A stretch of 26,863 bases of DNA from CAYXZP01 sp964469485 (GTDB taxonomy: Bacteria; Desulfobacterota; Binatia; UBA1149; CAYXZP01): positions 1-26,863 of the forward strand of contig CAYXZP010000022.1 of assembly GCA_964469485.1 (NCBI GenBank), written 5' to 3'. A program made the position numbers and the translations under genes. Every line of letters starts with the position of its first letter. The first letter of the stretch is position 1. Positions 15,825-24,376 of this stretch are shown here, piece after piece. The notes under the pieces are model-generated. The model was given only the letters and a program-made list of their open reading frames with translations. It was not told the origin of the DNA and made no database searches.

Positions 15825-17165
15825 ATGCCCGGCCGGGTAACGGTGATCGGTGGCGGGCTGGCCGGCAGCGAGGCCGCCTATCACCTGGCGCGCGCGGGCG
15901 CCGGCGTGGACCTTTACGAGATGCGCCCCCGCCGCGGCACGGAGGCCCACAAGACCGACCGTCTCGCAGAGTTGGTCTGCTCGAACTCCTTCCGCGACAA
16001 CAGCATGCTCACCGCCGTCGGGCTTCTAAAGGCCGAGATGCGCGCGATGGGCTCGCTCGTCATCAGGGCGGCCGACGAGGTGGCCGTGCCGGCCGGGTCG
16101 GCCCTGGCCGTGGACCGCGTGCGCTTCGCCGAACTGGTCACGGCCGAGATAGAGAAGCTCGACGCCGTCACCATACACCGCGAGGAACTGACGGAGATCC
16201 CCGCGGACGGCCTGACGATAGTTGCGACCGGTCCGCTGACCTCGCAGGAACTGAGCCATTCGCTGGCGCGCTTCATAGGTGACAAGCACCTCTACTTCTA
16301 CGACGCCATCTCGCCGATCATCAGCGCCGACTCCGTCGACATGGACCGCGCCTTCCGGGCCTCGCGCTACGGCAAGGGGGGCGACGATTACGTCAACTGC
16401 CCGCTCGACAAGGAGACCTACGAACGCTTCATAGACGAACTGATGGCGGCCGAGAAGATGCCGCTCAAGAGCTTCGAACGTTGCGCCTACTTTGAGGGTT
16501 GCATGCCGATCGAAGAGCTTGCCCGCCGTGGTCGTGAGACGCTCAGGTTCGGCCCCATGAAACCCGTCGGGCTCACAACCCCCGCGGGCGACCAACCCTA
16601 CGCCGTCGTGCAACTGCGCCAGGACGACACCGCAGGGCGTCTGCTCTCCGCGGTGGGTTTCCAGACCAAGATGACCTACGGGGAACAGCGCCGCGTGTTC
16701 CGGGGCATACCGGGTCTCGAGTCGGCGGAGTTCGTGAGGCTCGGCAGCCTGCACCGCAACACCTTTATCAACTCGCCGCGTTCGCTTACCCGCGAACTCA
16801 TGGTGCGCGGACGCCGCGGCGTGTTCGTGGCCGGCCAGTTGGTCGGTGTCGAGGGCTATGTCGAGTCGGCCGCCAGCGGGATCCTGTGCGGGTTCAACGC
16901 CGCGCGTCTACTGGACGGACTGGCGCCCGCCTCGCCGCCGCCGACCACGGCGCTGGGCTCGCTGCTCGACTATGTGACCGAGCGCAGCCGGCGGGACTTC
17001 CAGCCCATGAACGCCAACTACGGGTTGTTCCCACCGCTGGGGCGCCGTCTGCGCGGCCGGGAGAAAAAGAAGGCCCTCGGGCGGCGCGCCGAGGCGGATA
17101 TGCATGGTTGGATGTCGCAGGTGGGGCTTGGGGATCCCGAGCGCCTGTGCAGAACTTCGAGCTAG
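15825..17165 (+). CDS. trmFO: FADH2/folate-dependent tRNA (uracil-54-C5)-methyltransferase TrmFO
   Basis: A 446-residue TrmFO, which makes ribothymidine at position 54 of the tRNA T-loop using methylenetetrahydrofolate and FAD. The FAD-binding GGGLAGSEAA is at residues 9-18. The two cysteines known to matter in this family are present: Cys52 in ELVCSNSFRDN and Cys226 in FEGCMPIEELARRG. Other signatures are FYDAISPI, RYGKGGDDYVNCPL, GPMKPVGL, VVQLRQDD, FQTKMTYGEQ, GQLVGVEGYVESAASG and MNANYGLFPPL. ATG 15825 is 2 bases after the topA stop. The longer open frame upstream overlaps topA and is not used. The last residues (SQVGLGDPERLCRTSS) look like an untypical tail. Confidence 0.97.
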   Translation: MPGRVTVIGGGLAGSEAAYHLARAGAGVDLYEMRPRRGTEAHKTDRLAELVCSNSFRDNSMLTAVGLLKAEMRAMGSLVIRAADEVAVPAGSALAVDRVRFAELVTAEIEKLDAVTIHREELTEIPADGLTIVATGPLTSQELSHSLARFIGDKHLYFYDAISPIISADSVDMDRAFRASRYGKGGDDYVNCPLDKETYERFIDELMAAEKMPLKSFERCAYFEGCMPIEELARRGRETLRFGPMKPVGLTTPAGDQPYAVVQLRQDDTAGRLLSAVGFQTKMTYGEQRRVFRGIPGLESAEFVRLGSLHRNTFINSPRSLTRELMVRGRRGVFVAGQLVGVEGYVESAASGILCGFNAARLLDGLAPASPPPTTALGSLLDYVTERSRRDFQPMNANYGLFPPLGRRLRGREKKKALGRRAEADMHGWMSQVGLGDPERLCRTSS

Positions 17166-17288
17166 GACAAAGAAAATCGGGTCACGTGCCTCAGATTCGT
17201 TGACAGGGCCTAACTGAGGGCGGCATCCTGTCGTTGCGGCGGCCCGGGCCGGGCGCAGCAGATCTCAATCACGACGAAGGAGGAAGGA
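17166..17288 (+). promoter_or_regulatory. intergenic region upstream of the HU gene
   Basis: 123 bases without a gene. TTGACA at 17200-17205 is a perfect -35 hexamer, but the matching -10 about 18 bases on (catcct) is poor. AAGGAGG at 17277-17283 is a strong ribosome site 5 bases before the HU start, fitting high expression. I see no terminator after trmFO. Confidence 0.35.
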
Positions 17289-17558
17289 ATGACCAAATCC
17301 GATCTCATCGAGGCCGTTGCCAAGGCCACCGGACTTTCCAAACGCGGCGCTGCGGGAGCGGTCGATGCGACGATCCTCGGCATTTCCAAGGGTATCAAGA
17401 AGGACAAGAGACTTTCTCTGTCGGGTTTCGGAACCTTCACCGTGCGCAAGCGTGGTGCGCGTACCGGGCGTAACCCGCGCACCGGCGAGGAGATACAGAT
17501 CTCCGCGAGCCGTACCGTGGGCTTCAAGCCCGCACCGGGCCTGAAAAAGGGCCTCTAG
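17289..17558 (+). CDS. HU/IHF-family DNA-binding protein
   Basis: An 89-residue histone-like protein that bends and compacts DNA as a dimer. The helical N-terminal half MTKSDLIEAVAKATGLSKRGAAGAVDATILGISKGIKK is followed by the beta region LSLSGFGTFTVRKRGARTGRNPRTGEEIQI, where the flexible DNA-binding arm carries the conserved RNPRTGE. The C-terminus FKPAPGLKKGL is typical. Length equals that of HU, slightly shorter than IHF subunits. It has its own strong ribosome site (AAGGAGG) and is followed directly by glnE with no terminator, so some read-through into glnE is likely. HU versus IHF cannot be fully separated from sequence alone; HU is the better guess. Confidence 0.95.
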   Translation: MTKSDLIEAVAKATGLSKRGAAGAVDATILGISKGIKKDKRLSLSGFGTFTVRKRGARTGRNPRTGEEIQISASRTVGFKPAPGLKKGL

Positions 17559-17631
17559 GATCACGCGCGGGCTGGCCGCGGCCATCGAGGCCGCGCCCTC
17601 CACCGAGCTTGCCGCGGGCTTCATCGAGCGG

Positions 17632-20511
17632 TTGGCCGAGGTCGACGGCGGCCGCAGCTGGGCCCGTTTCGACGAGGGGCGCAGCGGGGACCTCTGCGTT
17701 ATCCTCGGCTCCAGTCCCGCCTTGGGGCGCTGTCTGGTCGCCGCGGGCCCGGATTGGCCCGAACTCTTCGCCTCTGTCTACCAGCCGACCGGACCGGACC
17801 GGCCGGCCGGTCTGCCGGGCACATCCGCCGCCGAAGAGATGCAGGCGGCCCTGGCCCGCCGCGTGGAGGAGGAGATGCTGCGCATCGGCGGCCGTGAGCT
17901 TCTCGGCCTGGCCACCCTCGAGGAGACGACCGGGCAACTGAGCGGTCTGGCCGAGCAGGTCATCGGGGCCGCGCTCGAGACGGCGCGCCACGGGTTGGCC
18001 GCCGAGCGCCGCCAGCCGCTTGACCGGAGCGGGCGGCCGCTGGGTTTCGTCGTGCTCGGACTCGGCAAGCTCGGCGGCTCGGAACTCAACTACAGCTCGG
18101 ACATAGACCTCATCTATCTACACGCCGAAGCGAGTGAGCCCGACGCCGGGCCCTTCTTCGACCAACTGGCCAAACGGCTCACCGCCATGCTCGCGGGTAC
18201 CGGATATCCTTCGTCCTGCTTCCGGGTGGACATGCGGCTCAGGCCCTACGGGCGCGACGGACCTTTGGTATGTTCGGCCGCCGGCGCGCTCGAGTACTAC
18301 CGCCTTTCGGGCGAGACCTGGGAGCGGGGCGCGCTCATCAAGGCGCGCCCCGTTGCGGGCGACCTCGAACTCGGCCGGCAGTTCATCTCGGAGGTCGCGC
18401 CGTTCATATACCGCCGCCATCTCGATTACCGCACGGCCGAAGACCTCCGGCACATGAAGTCGCGCATGGACCGCGAACAGAGCCGGGGCGGACAGGCCGG
18501 GCGCGACGTCAAGATAGGCAAGGGCGGGATACGCGAGATCGAGTTCGTCACACAGCTGCTGCAACTGGTGCACGGAGGTCACGAGAATCGTGTGCGAGAA
18601 CGTGGGACCGTGCGGGCACTGGAGCTTCTCGAGGCCAACGGCTTCATCGGAGCCGGGCAGGCCGGGGGGCTGCGGCGGGCCTACCGTTTCTTGCGCGAGG
18701 TCGAGCACGCCGTGCAGGTGGTCGAGCAGCGCCAGACCCATCTGCTGCCCGCCGACCAGGAAGGCCTACGCCAGCTTTCCCGCCGACTCGGCTACGGACT
18801 GGGCCGCCGTGGCCGGGACGCGGGCGGCCGGGAGCTGGAGAGCTTCGAAGATGACTGGCAACTCCATACCGGCCGGGTCCACGAGGTCTTCGTGCGTTTC
18901 CACGAACTGCGTCCACCCGAGGCCGTCCCCGGACCCGGCTCTCCGGATCCCTTGACGGCCGCATTACTCGACCACCTGGCCGCCGGCCGTACCCGAGGCG
19001 CGGTGGCCCTGCTCGAGCAACTCGGCTTTCGCGACGGCGAGCGTGCGGCCGCTGCCCTGGCGCGCTTGCAGCAGGCCACCGGGGCCGACACCGGCGGTCA
19101 GCGAACACGGGCGCTGGCGGCCATGGCGCCCTCGCTCATAGAGGCGGCGGCCACATCTTCCGATCCCCAGTCCTCGCTCGACAAGCTTGTCGATTTTCTC
19201 GTGCGTGCCGGAGCCCACACGAGCTACGCCGCCCTGCTCGGCGGTTCGGAGTCGGCGATGAGGGTGCTGGCCGTACTTTTTTCGAGCAGTCCTTATCTGG
19301 CCGGTCTACTGGTCGGACGTCCCGAGTTGCTCGATTGGTTGGCAGGCTCGGCCGACCACCGGCGGCAACCCTCAGCCGACGAGCTGCGGTCGGAAATAGA
19401 CGGCCGTATCGAGGCCTGCATGGCGGCCCCGGGAGACGGCGGCGACGACGAGCCGCTGCTGGCCGAACTGCGCCGCTTTCGCAGCGGACATCTCGTGCGC
19501 ATAGGAATGGCCGACCTTGCCGCCGCCATAGACGACGACGAGGTCCACGAGCAACTGAGCCGTCTGGCCGAGGTAACGCTCGCCGCCGCGCTCGACACTT
19601 CGCGCCGCCTGCTCGCGGCCCGCGACACGGCCGCCCCGTGGCAAGGCCTCGAGCTTGCCGTGCTGGCCATGGGCAAGCTCGGCGGCCGAGAGATGAGCTA
19701 TGGTTCCGACCTCGATCTTATCTTCGTCTACGACACCGGTCGCAGCGATTACGACGCCGAGTGCCACGCATTGGCCACACGCTGGGTCCAGAGGCTGCTC
19801 GTTCTCCTGCAGACGCGAACCCGTGATGGCGTGGCCTATCAGGTGGACACCCGCCTGCGTCCTTCGGGTTCGAGCGGGCCGCTCGTGGTCTCGCTCGGCC
19901 GCTTTGCCGAGTACCACCGCGGCGAGGCCGCGCTGTGGGAACGGCAGGCCCACATCAAGGGCCGGGTCGTGTACGGCGGGGCCGGCCTGGCCGCCGAGAT
20001 CGAAGAACTGCGGCAGGACTTCGTCTACGTATCCGGCCTCGACCGTGAGGCGACAGGAGAGATCGACAGGATGCGGCGTCGCATGGAGGCGGAATTGGCG
20101 CGCGAGAACGGACTCGAACGCAACATCAAGAGCGGGCGCGGAGCCCTGGCGGACGTGGATTTCCTGGCCCAGATGCTCGCACTACGCCACGGCGCGCGCC
20201 AGCCGCAGATGCGTCAGCGCTCCACTCCGGCCACACTTGCGGCGGCGGCCGAGACTGGACTCCTCGGTGCGCGCGAGGCGGCCGAACTCGCCGGTGACTA
20301 TCGTTTTCTCAGGCGCCTCGAGTCGCGGCTTCGTCTCGAGCGTGACCGGCCCGTCGAACGCTTGGAGGCCGACCCCGAAGAGCTCGAACCGCTGGCTCTC
20401 AGGCTCGGGTTCAGCGGAAAGGATCCGGGGCGTGAACTGCTCGCGCGTTACGACTCGACCTGCGAAAGGGTCCGCGCCGCATACGAGCGACACTTCAAAC
20501 TACCGCGTTGA
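17632..20511 (+). CDS. glnE: bifunctional glutamine synthetase adenylyltransferase / adenylyl-removing enzyme
   Basis: A protein of at least 959 residues that adenylylates and deadenylylates glutamine synthetase under control of PII and glutamine. It has the expected two nucleotidyltransferase domains. The first, around residues 137-160, has LGLGKLGGSELNYSSDIDLIYLH, with RVDMRLRPYGRDGPLV further on. The second, around 674-702, has LAMGKLGGREMSYGSDLDLIFVYD, with QVDTRLRPSGSSGPLV further on. Both DxD metal sites are intact. GKGGIREIEFVTQLLQLVHG and GRGALADVDFLAQMLALRHG are the paired GlnE segments. The start is unclear. TTG 17632 is the first standard start codon, but plausible protein (LAAAIEAAPSTELAAGFIERL) continues in frame upstream to the HU stop with no ATG, GTG or TTG. 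Nitrogen-related company: amtB at 25521. Confidence 0.94.
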   Translation: MAEVDGGRSWARFDEGRSGDLCVILGSSPALGRCLVAAGPDWPELFASVYQPTGPDRPAGLPGTSAAEEMQAALARRVEEEMLRIGGRELLGLATLEETTGQLSGLAEQVIGAALETARHGLAAERRQPLDRSGRPLGFVVLGLGKLGGSELNYSSDIDLIYLHAEASEPDAGPFFDQLAKRLTAMLAGTGYPSSCFRVDMRLRPYGRDGPLVCSAAGALEYYRLSGETWERGALIKARPVAGDLELGRQFISEVAPFIYRRHLDYRTAEDLRHMKSRMDREQSRGGQAGRDVKIGKGGIREIEFVTQLLQLVHGGHENRVRERGTVRALELLEANGFIGAGQAGGLRRAYRFLREVEHAVQVVEQRQTHLLPADQEGLRQLSRRLGYGLGRRGRDAGGRELESFEDDWQLHTGRVHEVFVRFHELRPPEAVPGPGSPDPLTAALLDHLAAGRTRGAVALLEQLGFRDGERAAAALARLQQATGADTGGQRTRALAAMAPSLIEAAATSSDPQSSLDKLVDFLVRAGAHTSYAALLGGSESAMRVLAVLFSSSPYLAGLLVGRPELLDWLAGSADHRRQPSADELRSEIDGRIEACMAAPGDGGDDEPLLAELRRFRSGHLVRIGMADLAAAIDDDEVHEQLSRLAEVTLAAALDTSRRLLAARDTAAPWQGLELAVLAMGKLGGREMSYGSDLDLIFVYDTGRSDYDAECHALATRWVQRLLVLLQTRTRDGVAYQVDTRLRPSGSSGPLVVSLGRFAEYHRGEAALWERQAHIKGRVVYGGAGLAAEIEELRQDFVYVSGLDREATGEIDRMRRRMEAELARENGLERNIKSGRGALADVDFLAQMLALRHGARQPQMRQRSTPATLAAAAETGLLGAREAAELAGDYRFLRRLESRLRLERDRPVERLEADPEELEPLALRLGFSGKDPGRELLARYDSTCERVRAAYERHFKLPR

Positions 20512-20543
20512 CGTTCCGGTAGTGGCCGTATACGAGTCGGCGC

Positions 20544-21458
20544 GTGGAAAAAGCCACATATATATGGATGAACGGCGAACTCGTCGCCTGGGACGACGCC
20601 AAGGTTCACGTTCTCACGCACACCCTGCACTACGGACTCGGCGCCTTCGAGGGCGTGCGTTGTTACAAGTGCAGCGACGGTCGGTCGGCCGTGTTCCGGC
20701 TTGACGACCACATGCGGCGGCTGTGGCACTCGCTGCACATTCTCGGCATCGAAGCGCCCTACACGGTCGAGGAGATGTGCGAGGCCTGCCTCGAGACGAT
20801 ACGCGCAAACAAGCTCGAGGAGTGCTACATCCGCCCGATCGTGTTCGTCGGCGACGGTGAGATGGGCCTGGCCGCGCTCGACAACCCGATAAACATGAGC
20901 GTGGCCGTGTGGCCCTGGGGTTCCTATCTGGGCGAGGACGGCATAACCAACGGCATACGCGTCAAGACGTCGTCCTTCCAGCGTTTTGCCGTCAACAGCC
21001 AGATGACCAAGGCCAAGGCCGTCGGGCACTACGTGAACTCCATCCTGGCAAGCCTCGAGTCGCGGCGGGCCGGTTACGACGAGGCCCTGATGCTCGACAC
21101 CGACGGCTATGCGGCCGAAGGCTGCGGGGAGAATCTGTTCATAGTTCGCGGCGGGCGAGTGAAGACCCCGCCCATTGCCACCGTGCTCGAGGGGGTTACC
21201 CGCAACTCGGCTATCGAACTGCTGGCGGCCGCCGGCACCGAGGTCGTCGAGGAGCGCTTCACACGCGACGAGGTCTATATCGCCGACGAAGCCTTCTTTA
21301 CGGGCACGGCAGCCGAGATAACGCCGATCCGTTCGCTCGACGACCGCACCCTCGGCAGCGGCCAGCCCGGTCCCGTCACGCGCGGGGTGCAGCAGGAGTA
21401 CTTCGCCGTCATCAAGGGCGATAGGTCCGAGCGGGCCGACTGGCTCACCTATCTCTGA
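20544..21458 (+). CDS. ilvE: branched-chain amino acid aminotransferase
   Basis: A 304-residue fold-type IV PLP enzyme that makes valine, leucine and isoleucine from their 2-oxo acids with glutamate. It starts at GTG 20544 (MEKATYIWMNGELVAWDDAKVHVLTHTLHYGLGAFEGVRCY), the standard family N-terminus. The PLP lysine is Lys158 in TKAKAVGHYVNS, and Glu192 in AEGCGENLF is the residue that contacts the pyridine nitrogen. Other signatures are YIRPIVF, GVTRNSAIELL and DEAFFTGTAAEITPI. It lies 32 bases after glnE, with a possible weak TTGACG/TATACG promoter (15-base spacer) straddling the glnE stop. D-amino acid transaminase or ADC lyase are related alternatives, but length and motifs favour IlvE. Confidence 0.93.
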   Translation: MEKATYIWMNGELVAWDDAKVHVLTHTLHYGLGAFEGVRCYKCSDGRSAVFRLDDHMRRLWHSLHILGIEAPYTVEEMCEACLETIRANKLEECYIRPIVFVGDGEMGLAALDNPINMSVAVWPWGSYLGEDGITNGIRVKTSSFQRFAVNSQMTKAKAVGHYVNSILASLESRRAGYDEALMLDTDGYAAEGCGENLFIVRGGRVKTPPIATVLEGVTRNSAIELLAAAGTEVVEERFTRDEVYIADEAFFTGTAAEITPIRSLDDRTLGSGQPGPVTRGVQQEYFAVIKGDRSERADWLTYL

Positions 21459-21469
21459 ACGGTCCGCCT

Positions 21470-22258
21470 ATGGCCGGACATCAAAGGTATCGTTTCGCAC
21501 CGCCCGGCGGCGGCCGCGGCATAGGGATCGGTCCGGGCGCCAGGGTACCGCCGACCGTCAAGGCGCTGATGATCACCTGTGCGGCGGTCTACCTCGCCGA
21601 GGTCTTCGGCGGCCGCTGGGCGCTTATCGGAGCTTTCGGTCTGGTCCCCGAAAGGGTGGCCGGTTTCGAGCTCTGGCGTCTTTTCACCTACCAGTTCCTC
21701 CACGGCAGCGTCTGGCACCTGGCCATGAACATGTTCATGTTGTGGATGTTCGGTTCCGAGCTGGAGGATCGCTGGGGCCGGACCTTCTTTCTCAAGTATT
21801 ATTTCCTGTGCGCCGTCGGCGGCGCCATCGTCTATACGCTGGCGCGTTTCGGAACGGTCACCCCGAGCGTGGGCGCCTCGGGCGCGATCTACGGCATCCT
21901 GATGGCCTACGCCGTGTGGTTCCCCAATCGTGATGTCTACCTGTGGTTCATGTTCCCGATCAAGGTGCGGACCTTGGTGATCTTCCTCATGGCCATCGAG
22001 TTCATAGAGGCCATAGAGCAGACCGGCACCGGCATCGCCCACGCGGCTCACTTCGGCGGGATGGGTTTCGGATACCTCTACCTCAAGTGGTGGCAGAAGA
22101 CGGGGTCTGCCGGCACGGCCGCGAGCCGGCCGGGCCTGGATCTTTCCGGCCTGCCGCTTGGTCCCAAGCAGCTCAAGCGTGCCTGGTACCGCTGGCAGTT
22201 CCGGCGTCTGCAACGAAAGCGAATGGGCGGGAATGACGGCGGGCCGACCCTGCACTAA
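21470..22258 (+). CDS. rhomboid-family intramembrane serine protease
   Basis: A 262-residue membrane protein with about six hydrophobic segments, which cleaves transmembrane substrates within the inner membrane. Catalytic and oxyanion residues are all visible: His83 and Asn87 in GSVWHLAMNMFMLWMFG, Ser137 in SVGASGAIYGI and His194 in AHAAHFGGMGFGYLYLKW. ELEDRWGRTFFLKYYF is the L1/TM3 region typical of rhomboids. A basic C-terminal tail (KQLKRAWYRWQFRRLQRKR) follows the last segment. It starts 11 bases after ilvE and on the same strand, so is probably co-transcribed; I see no functional link. Active rather than pseudo-protease. Confidence 0.94.
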   Translation: MAGHQRYRFAPPGGGRGIGIGPGARVPPTVKALMITCAAVYLAEVFGGRWALIGAFGLVPERVAGFELWRLFTYQFLHGSVWHLAMNMFMLWMFGSELEDRWGRTFFLKYYFLCAVGGAIVYTLARFGTVTPSVGASGAIYGILMAYAVWFPNRDVYLWFMFPIKVRTLVIFLMAIEFIEAIEQTGTGIAHAAHFGGMGFGYLYLKWWQKTGSAGTAASRPGLDLSGLPLGPKQLKRAWYRWQFRRLQRKRMGGNDGGPTLH

Positions 22259-22535
22259 AGCTAGGGGTCGGCGTAGCAAGTGGCGCTACCGGTTGGCGCC
22301 GAAGGCTCAGGCTTCTGGAAAGAAAAGCCCGAGGAGAACGAAACCGGTTATCAGGAGAACTGACTCAAGCATTGGGGTTTACCCTTAGTTACTTCCTTTG
22401 TGACAGAGAAAGCGGAGCTTCGTCAACCCCCCCTTCGGGCATTTCTGGCTTCTGACGGCGAAACCCGCCACCGGGCGGGCCGTCTCGACAGCCCCGCAGC
22501 CCTGTCCTATGAGGGGGCCGGGGTAAAGCGGGCTC
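22259..22535. other. 277-base intergenic region, lower GC, hairpin-rich
   Basis: No convincing gene. GC falls to about 50-55% in the middle, well below the flanks. Short inverted repeats occur at GTAGC...GCTAC near 22273-22289 and GGCTT...AAGCC near 22309-22328. There is a strong one at 22464-22479 (CCCGCC-ACCG-GGCGGG), which is enclosed by GACGG...CCGTC. The sequence ACCGGTT appears twice. A 51-codon frame read on from the rhomboid end is rich in AGG/AGA and looks non-coding. It could hold the rhomboid operon terminator, a promoter for the lipase gene, or a small structured RNA. Confidence 0.5.
22453..22484. terminator. strong two-part hairpin, possible terminator or RNA element
   Basis: GACGG at the outside pairs with CCGTC, and inside it CCCGCC (22464-22469) pairs with GGCGGG (22474-22479) around a 4-base loop. 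No T-run follows on either strand, so an intrinsic terminator is not well supported; an RNA structural element is equally possible. Confidence 0.3.
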
Positions 22536-23309
22536 GTGACGCAGGATAGCGGACAGGTGGAGGCCGGCGACGGCACGGGCCTTTACTGGCAAAGCTGGTC
22601 GCCGCCGGGCGAGCCCCGCGCCACGGTCCTCATCGTCCACGGCATGAGCGAGCACAGCGGCCGCTACCGGCCCTTTGCCGAGCTGCTGGCCGGCCGTGGT
22701 CTGCGGGCCGAGGCCTATGACCACCGCGGGCACGGGCGTTCCGGAGGTCGGCGCGGCTGGGTGGCCCGCTTTGAGGACCTGCTCGATGACCTCGAGTTCT
22801 TCGTCGGTCGGGCGCGCCGCAATGGAGGCACCCTGTTCATGCTGGCCCATTCCATGGGCGGTCTCGTGGCCACCGCCTACCTGCTCGCGGGACGGCCCGG
22901 CCCGGACCGGCTCGTCCTGTCTGGCCCCGCCATAGTGCCATTGATCGACGGCAGCGACCGCACGATCGACGCCTCGCGGCTTACCAAGGACGCCGCCCTG
23001 CAAAAGGCCTACATGGAGGACCCCTTGATACTGCGCGATCGTGTCGACCCCGAACTGTTCCTACGCCTGTTCGAGGGCGTGGTGACCCTTCCCGGGCGCG
23101 CCCACGAGATCGACCTGCCCGTCCTGCTCGTCCAGGGCGAGGATGACCCGCTTTGCAGCGCCGAGGGTGCGCGCGACTATGTCGAGGGCTTCTCGAGCAC
23201 CGACAAGACGGTGCGAATATATCCCGGCGGTCGCCACGAGATGCTCAACGAGACCAACCGAGCCGAGGTCATGGAGGACCTCTGGCAATGGATCGAGGCC
23301 CGCTTGTGA
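22536..23309 (+). CDS. alpha/beta hydrolase, monoacylglycerol lipase / lysophospholipase type
   Basis: A 257-residue serine hydrolase of the Hydrolase_4 (monoacylglycerol lipase) group. The oxyanion segment HGMSEHSGRY (35-44), YDHRGHGRSGG and the nucleophile elbow AHSMGG (Ser106) are diagnostic. The acid is Asp203/204 in QGEDDPLC and the His is 234 in PGGRHEMLNE, both in the standard places. No signal peptide, so it is probably cytoplasmic or peripheral, acting on lysolipids or monoglycerides. It starts at GTG 22536; a nearby ATG upstream is followed at once by a stop. The ribosome site is weak. It is followed after 50 bases by the sulfotransferase on the same strand; a link between the two is not evident. 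Confidence 0.92.
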   Translation: MTQDSGQVEAGDGTGLYWQSWSPPGEPRATVLIVHGMSEHSGRYRPFAELLAGRGLRAEAYDHRGHGRSGGRRGWVARFEDLLDDLEFFVGRARRNGGTLFMLAHSMGGLVATAYLLAGRPGPDRLVLSGPAIVPLIDGSDRTIDASRLTKDAALQKAYMEDPLILRDRVDPELFLRLFEGVVTLPGRAHEIDLPVLLVQGEDDPLCSAEGARDYVEGFSSTDKTVRIYPGGRHEMLNETNRAEVMEDLWQWIEARL

Positions 23310-23359
23310 GCGCCGCGGCACCGGCACCGGCCGGCGGCTTCTGTTAGGATATCGCCAAG

Positions 23360-24376
23360 ATGGCAGCTGAGTTCGAGAGCAAGGTGGTCTTCGTCATCGG
23401 CTCGCCGCGGTCGGGCTCGACCATGCTCGCGCGTATGATCGGTTCCCATTCGCTCATCTACGGCCGCCCCGAGCCGCACATGCTCACGCCGCTGGCCCAC
23501 CTCGGTTACTACGACAAGGTCGAGCGCGCCCCCTACGACGCGGTCCTGGCGGCCGAGTCCATAAGAGAGTTCGTGGCCGAGCTGCCCGACGGCGAGCAGG
23601 ACTACGTGGACGCCTGCCGCGCATACTCGGACACGCTCTACCAGCGCATGCTCTCGACGGCGCCCGGCAAGGTGTTTTTTTTGGACAAGACGCCGGCCTA
23701 TGCGCTCGTTCTCGATTTCATCTCTACGATCTACCCCGCGGCCCGCTACGTCGTGCTCACCCGCCACCCGCTGGCGGTGTTCAGTTCCTATGCCGAGTCC
23801 TTCTTCGACAGCGACTACCGTGCGGCCCACGCCTACAATCCGATCACCGAACGCTACGTGCCCGCGATCGCCAAGTTCCTTCGCGAGAACAAGGTTCCCG
23901 CGCACCAGGTCATTTACGAGGAGCTGGTCGCCGATCCGGATCCGATCATGCGCGGGGTCTTCGAGTTCATCGGCGTGGAGCACGAACCCTCGGCCGTCGA
24001 CTACGGCAGCCACGAGCAGGCCGGCAAGGGGCTTGGCGATCCCATAGGCGTGGCCCGGCACGACCGCCCGAGCACCGGGTCGGTCGAGAAGTGGGCCGCC
24101 GAGATCGCCACCGACCCAGACCGCCTGGCGCTGTGCCGCGAGATAGTAGCCAAGCTCGACCCCGCCGATCTGGCCATTTGGGGTCATCCGCTCGAGGGCT
24201 TGTGGGACCCGCTAGAGCGCGCTTCCGGGACCAAGCCGCGGCCGAAGAAGCTCGACCGTTACCGTCTTCAGCGCAAGGCCATCATGAGGTTGCGCGCCCT
24301 GGTCGGCCGCTACGGGCTAGTGCGCCGGCTGCTCGGCCGCATGCGCCTAGTGCTCGACGTACTGCTGCGCGACTAG
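23360..24376 (+). CDS. sulfotransferase-family protein
   Basis: A 338-residue protein of the P-loop sulfotransferase family (Sulfotransfer_3 type), which moves sulfate from PAPS to an acceptor. The 5'-phosphosulfate loop is GSPRSGST (residues 14-21). The 3'-phosphate-binding segment is RYVVLTRHPLAVFSSYAES (about 128-146), and FFLDKTPAY is a further family block before it. The C-terminal 45 residues are strongly basic (KPRPKKLDRYRLQRKAIMRLRALVGRYGLVRRLLGRMRLVLDVLLRD), perhaps membrane-associated. The acceptor cannot be predicted; bacterial members act on glycans, lipids and natural products. Its 3' end overlaps the convergent LysR gene by 30 bases. No PAPS-making genes are in the window. Confidence 0.9.
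   Translation: MAAEFESKVVFVIGSPRSGSTMLARMIGSHSLIYGRPEPHMLTPLAHLGYYDKVERAPYDAVLAAESIREFVAELPDGEQDYVDACRAYSDTLYQRMLSTAPGKVFFLDKTPAYALVLDFISTIYPAARYVVLTRHPLAVFSSYAESFFDSDYRAAHAYNPITERYVPAIAKFLRENKVPAHQVIYEELVADPDPIMRGVFEFIGVEHEPSAVDYGSHEQAGKGLGDPIGVARHDRPSTGSVEKWAAEIATDPDRLALCREIVAKLDPADLAIWGHPLEGLWDPLERASGTKPRPKKLDRYRLQRKAIMRLRALVGRYGLVRRLLGRMRLVLDVLLRD

Noticed and set aside
22158..22388. A 76-codon plus-strand frame at the end of the rhomboid gene
   Set aside because: More than half overlaps the rhomboid gene out of frame. The remainder uses AGG/AGA codons heavily and has no ribosome site or recognisable motif.
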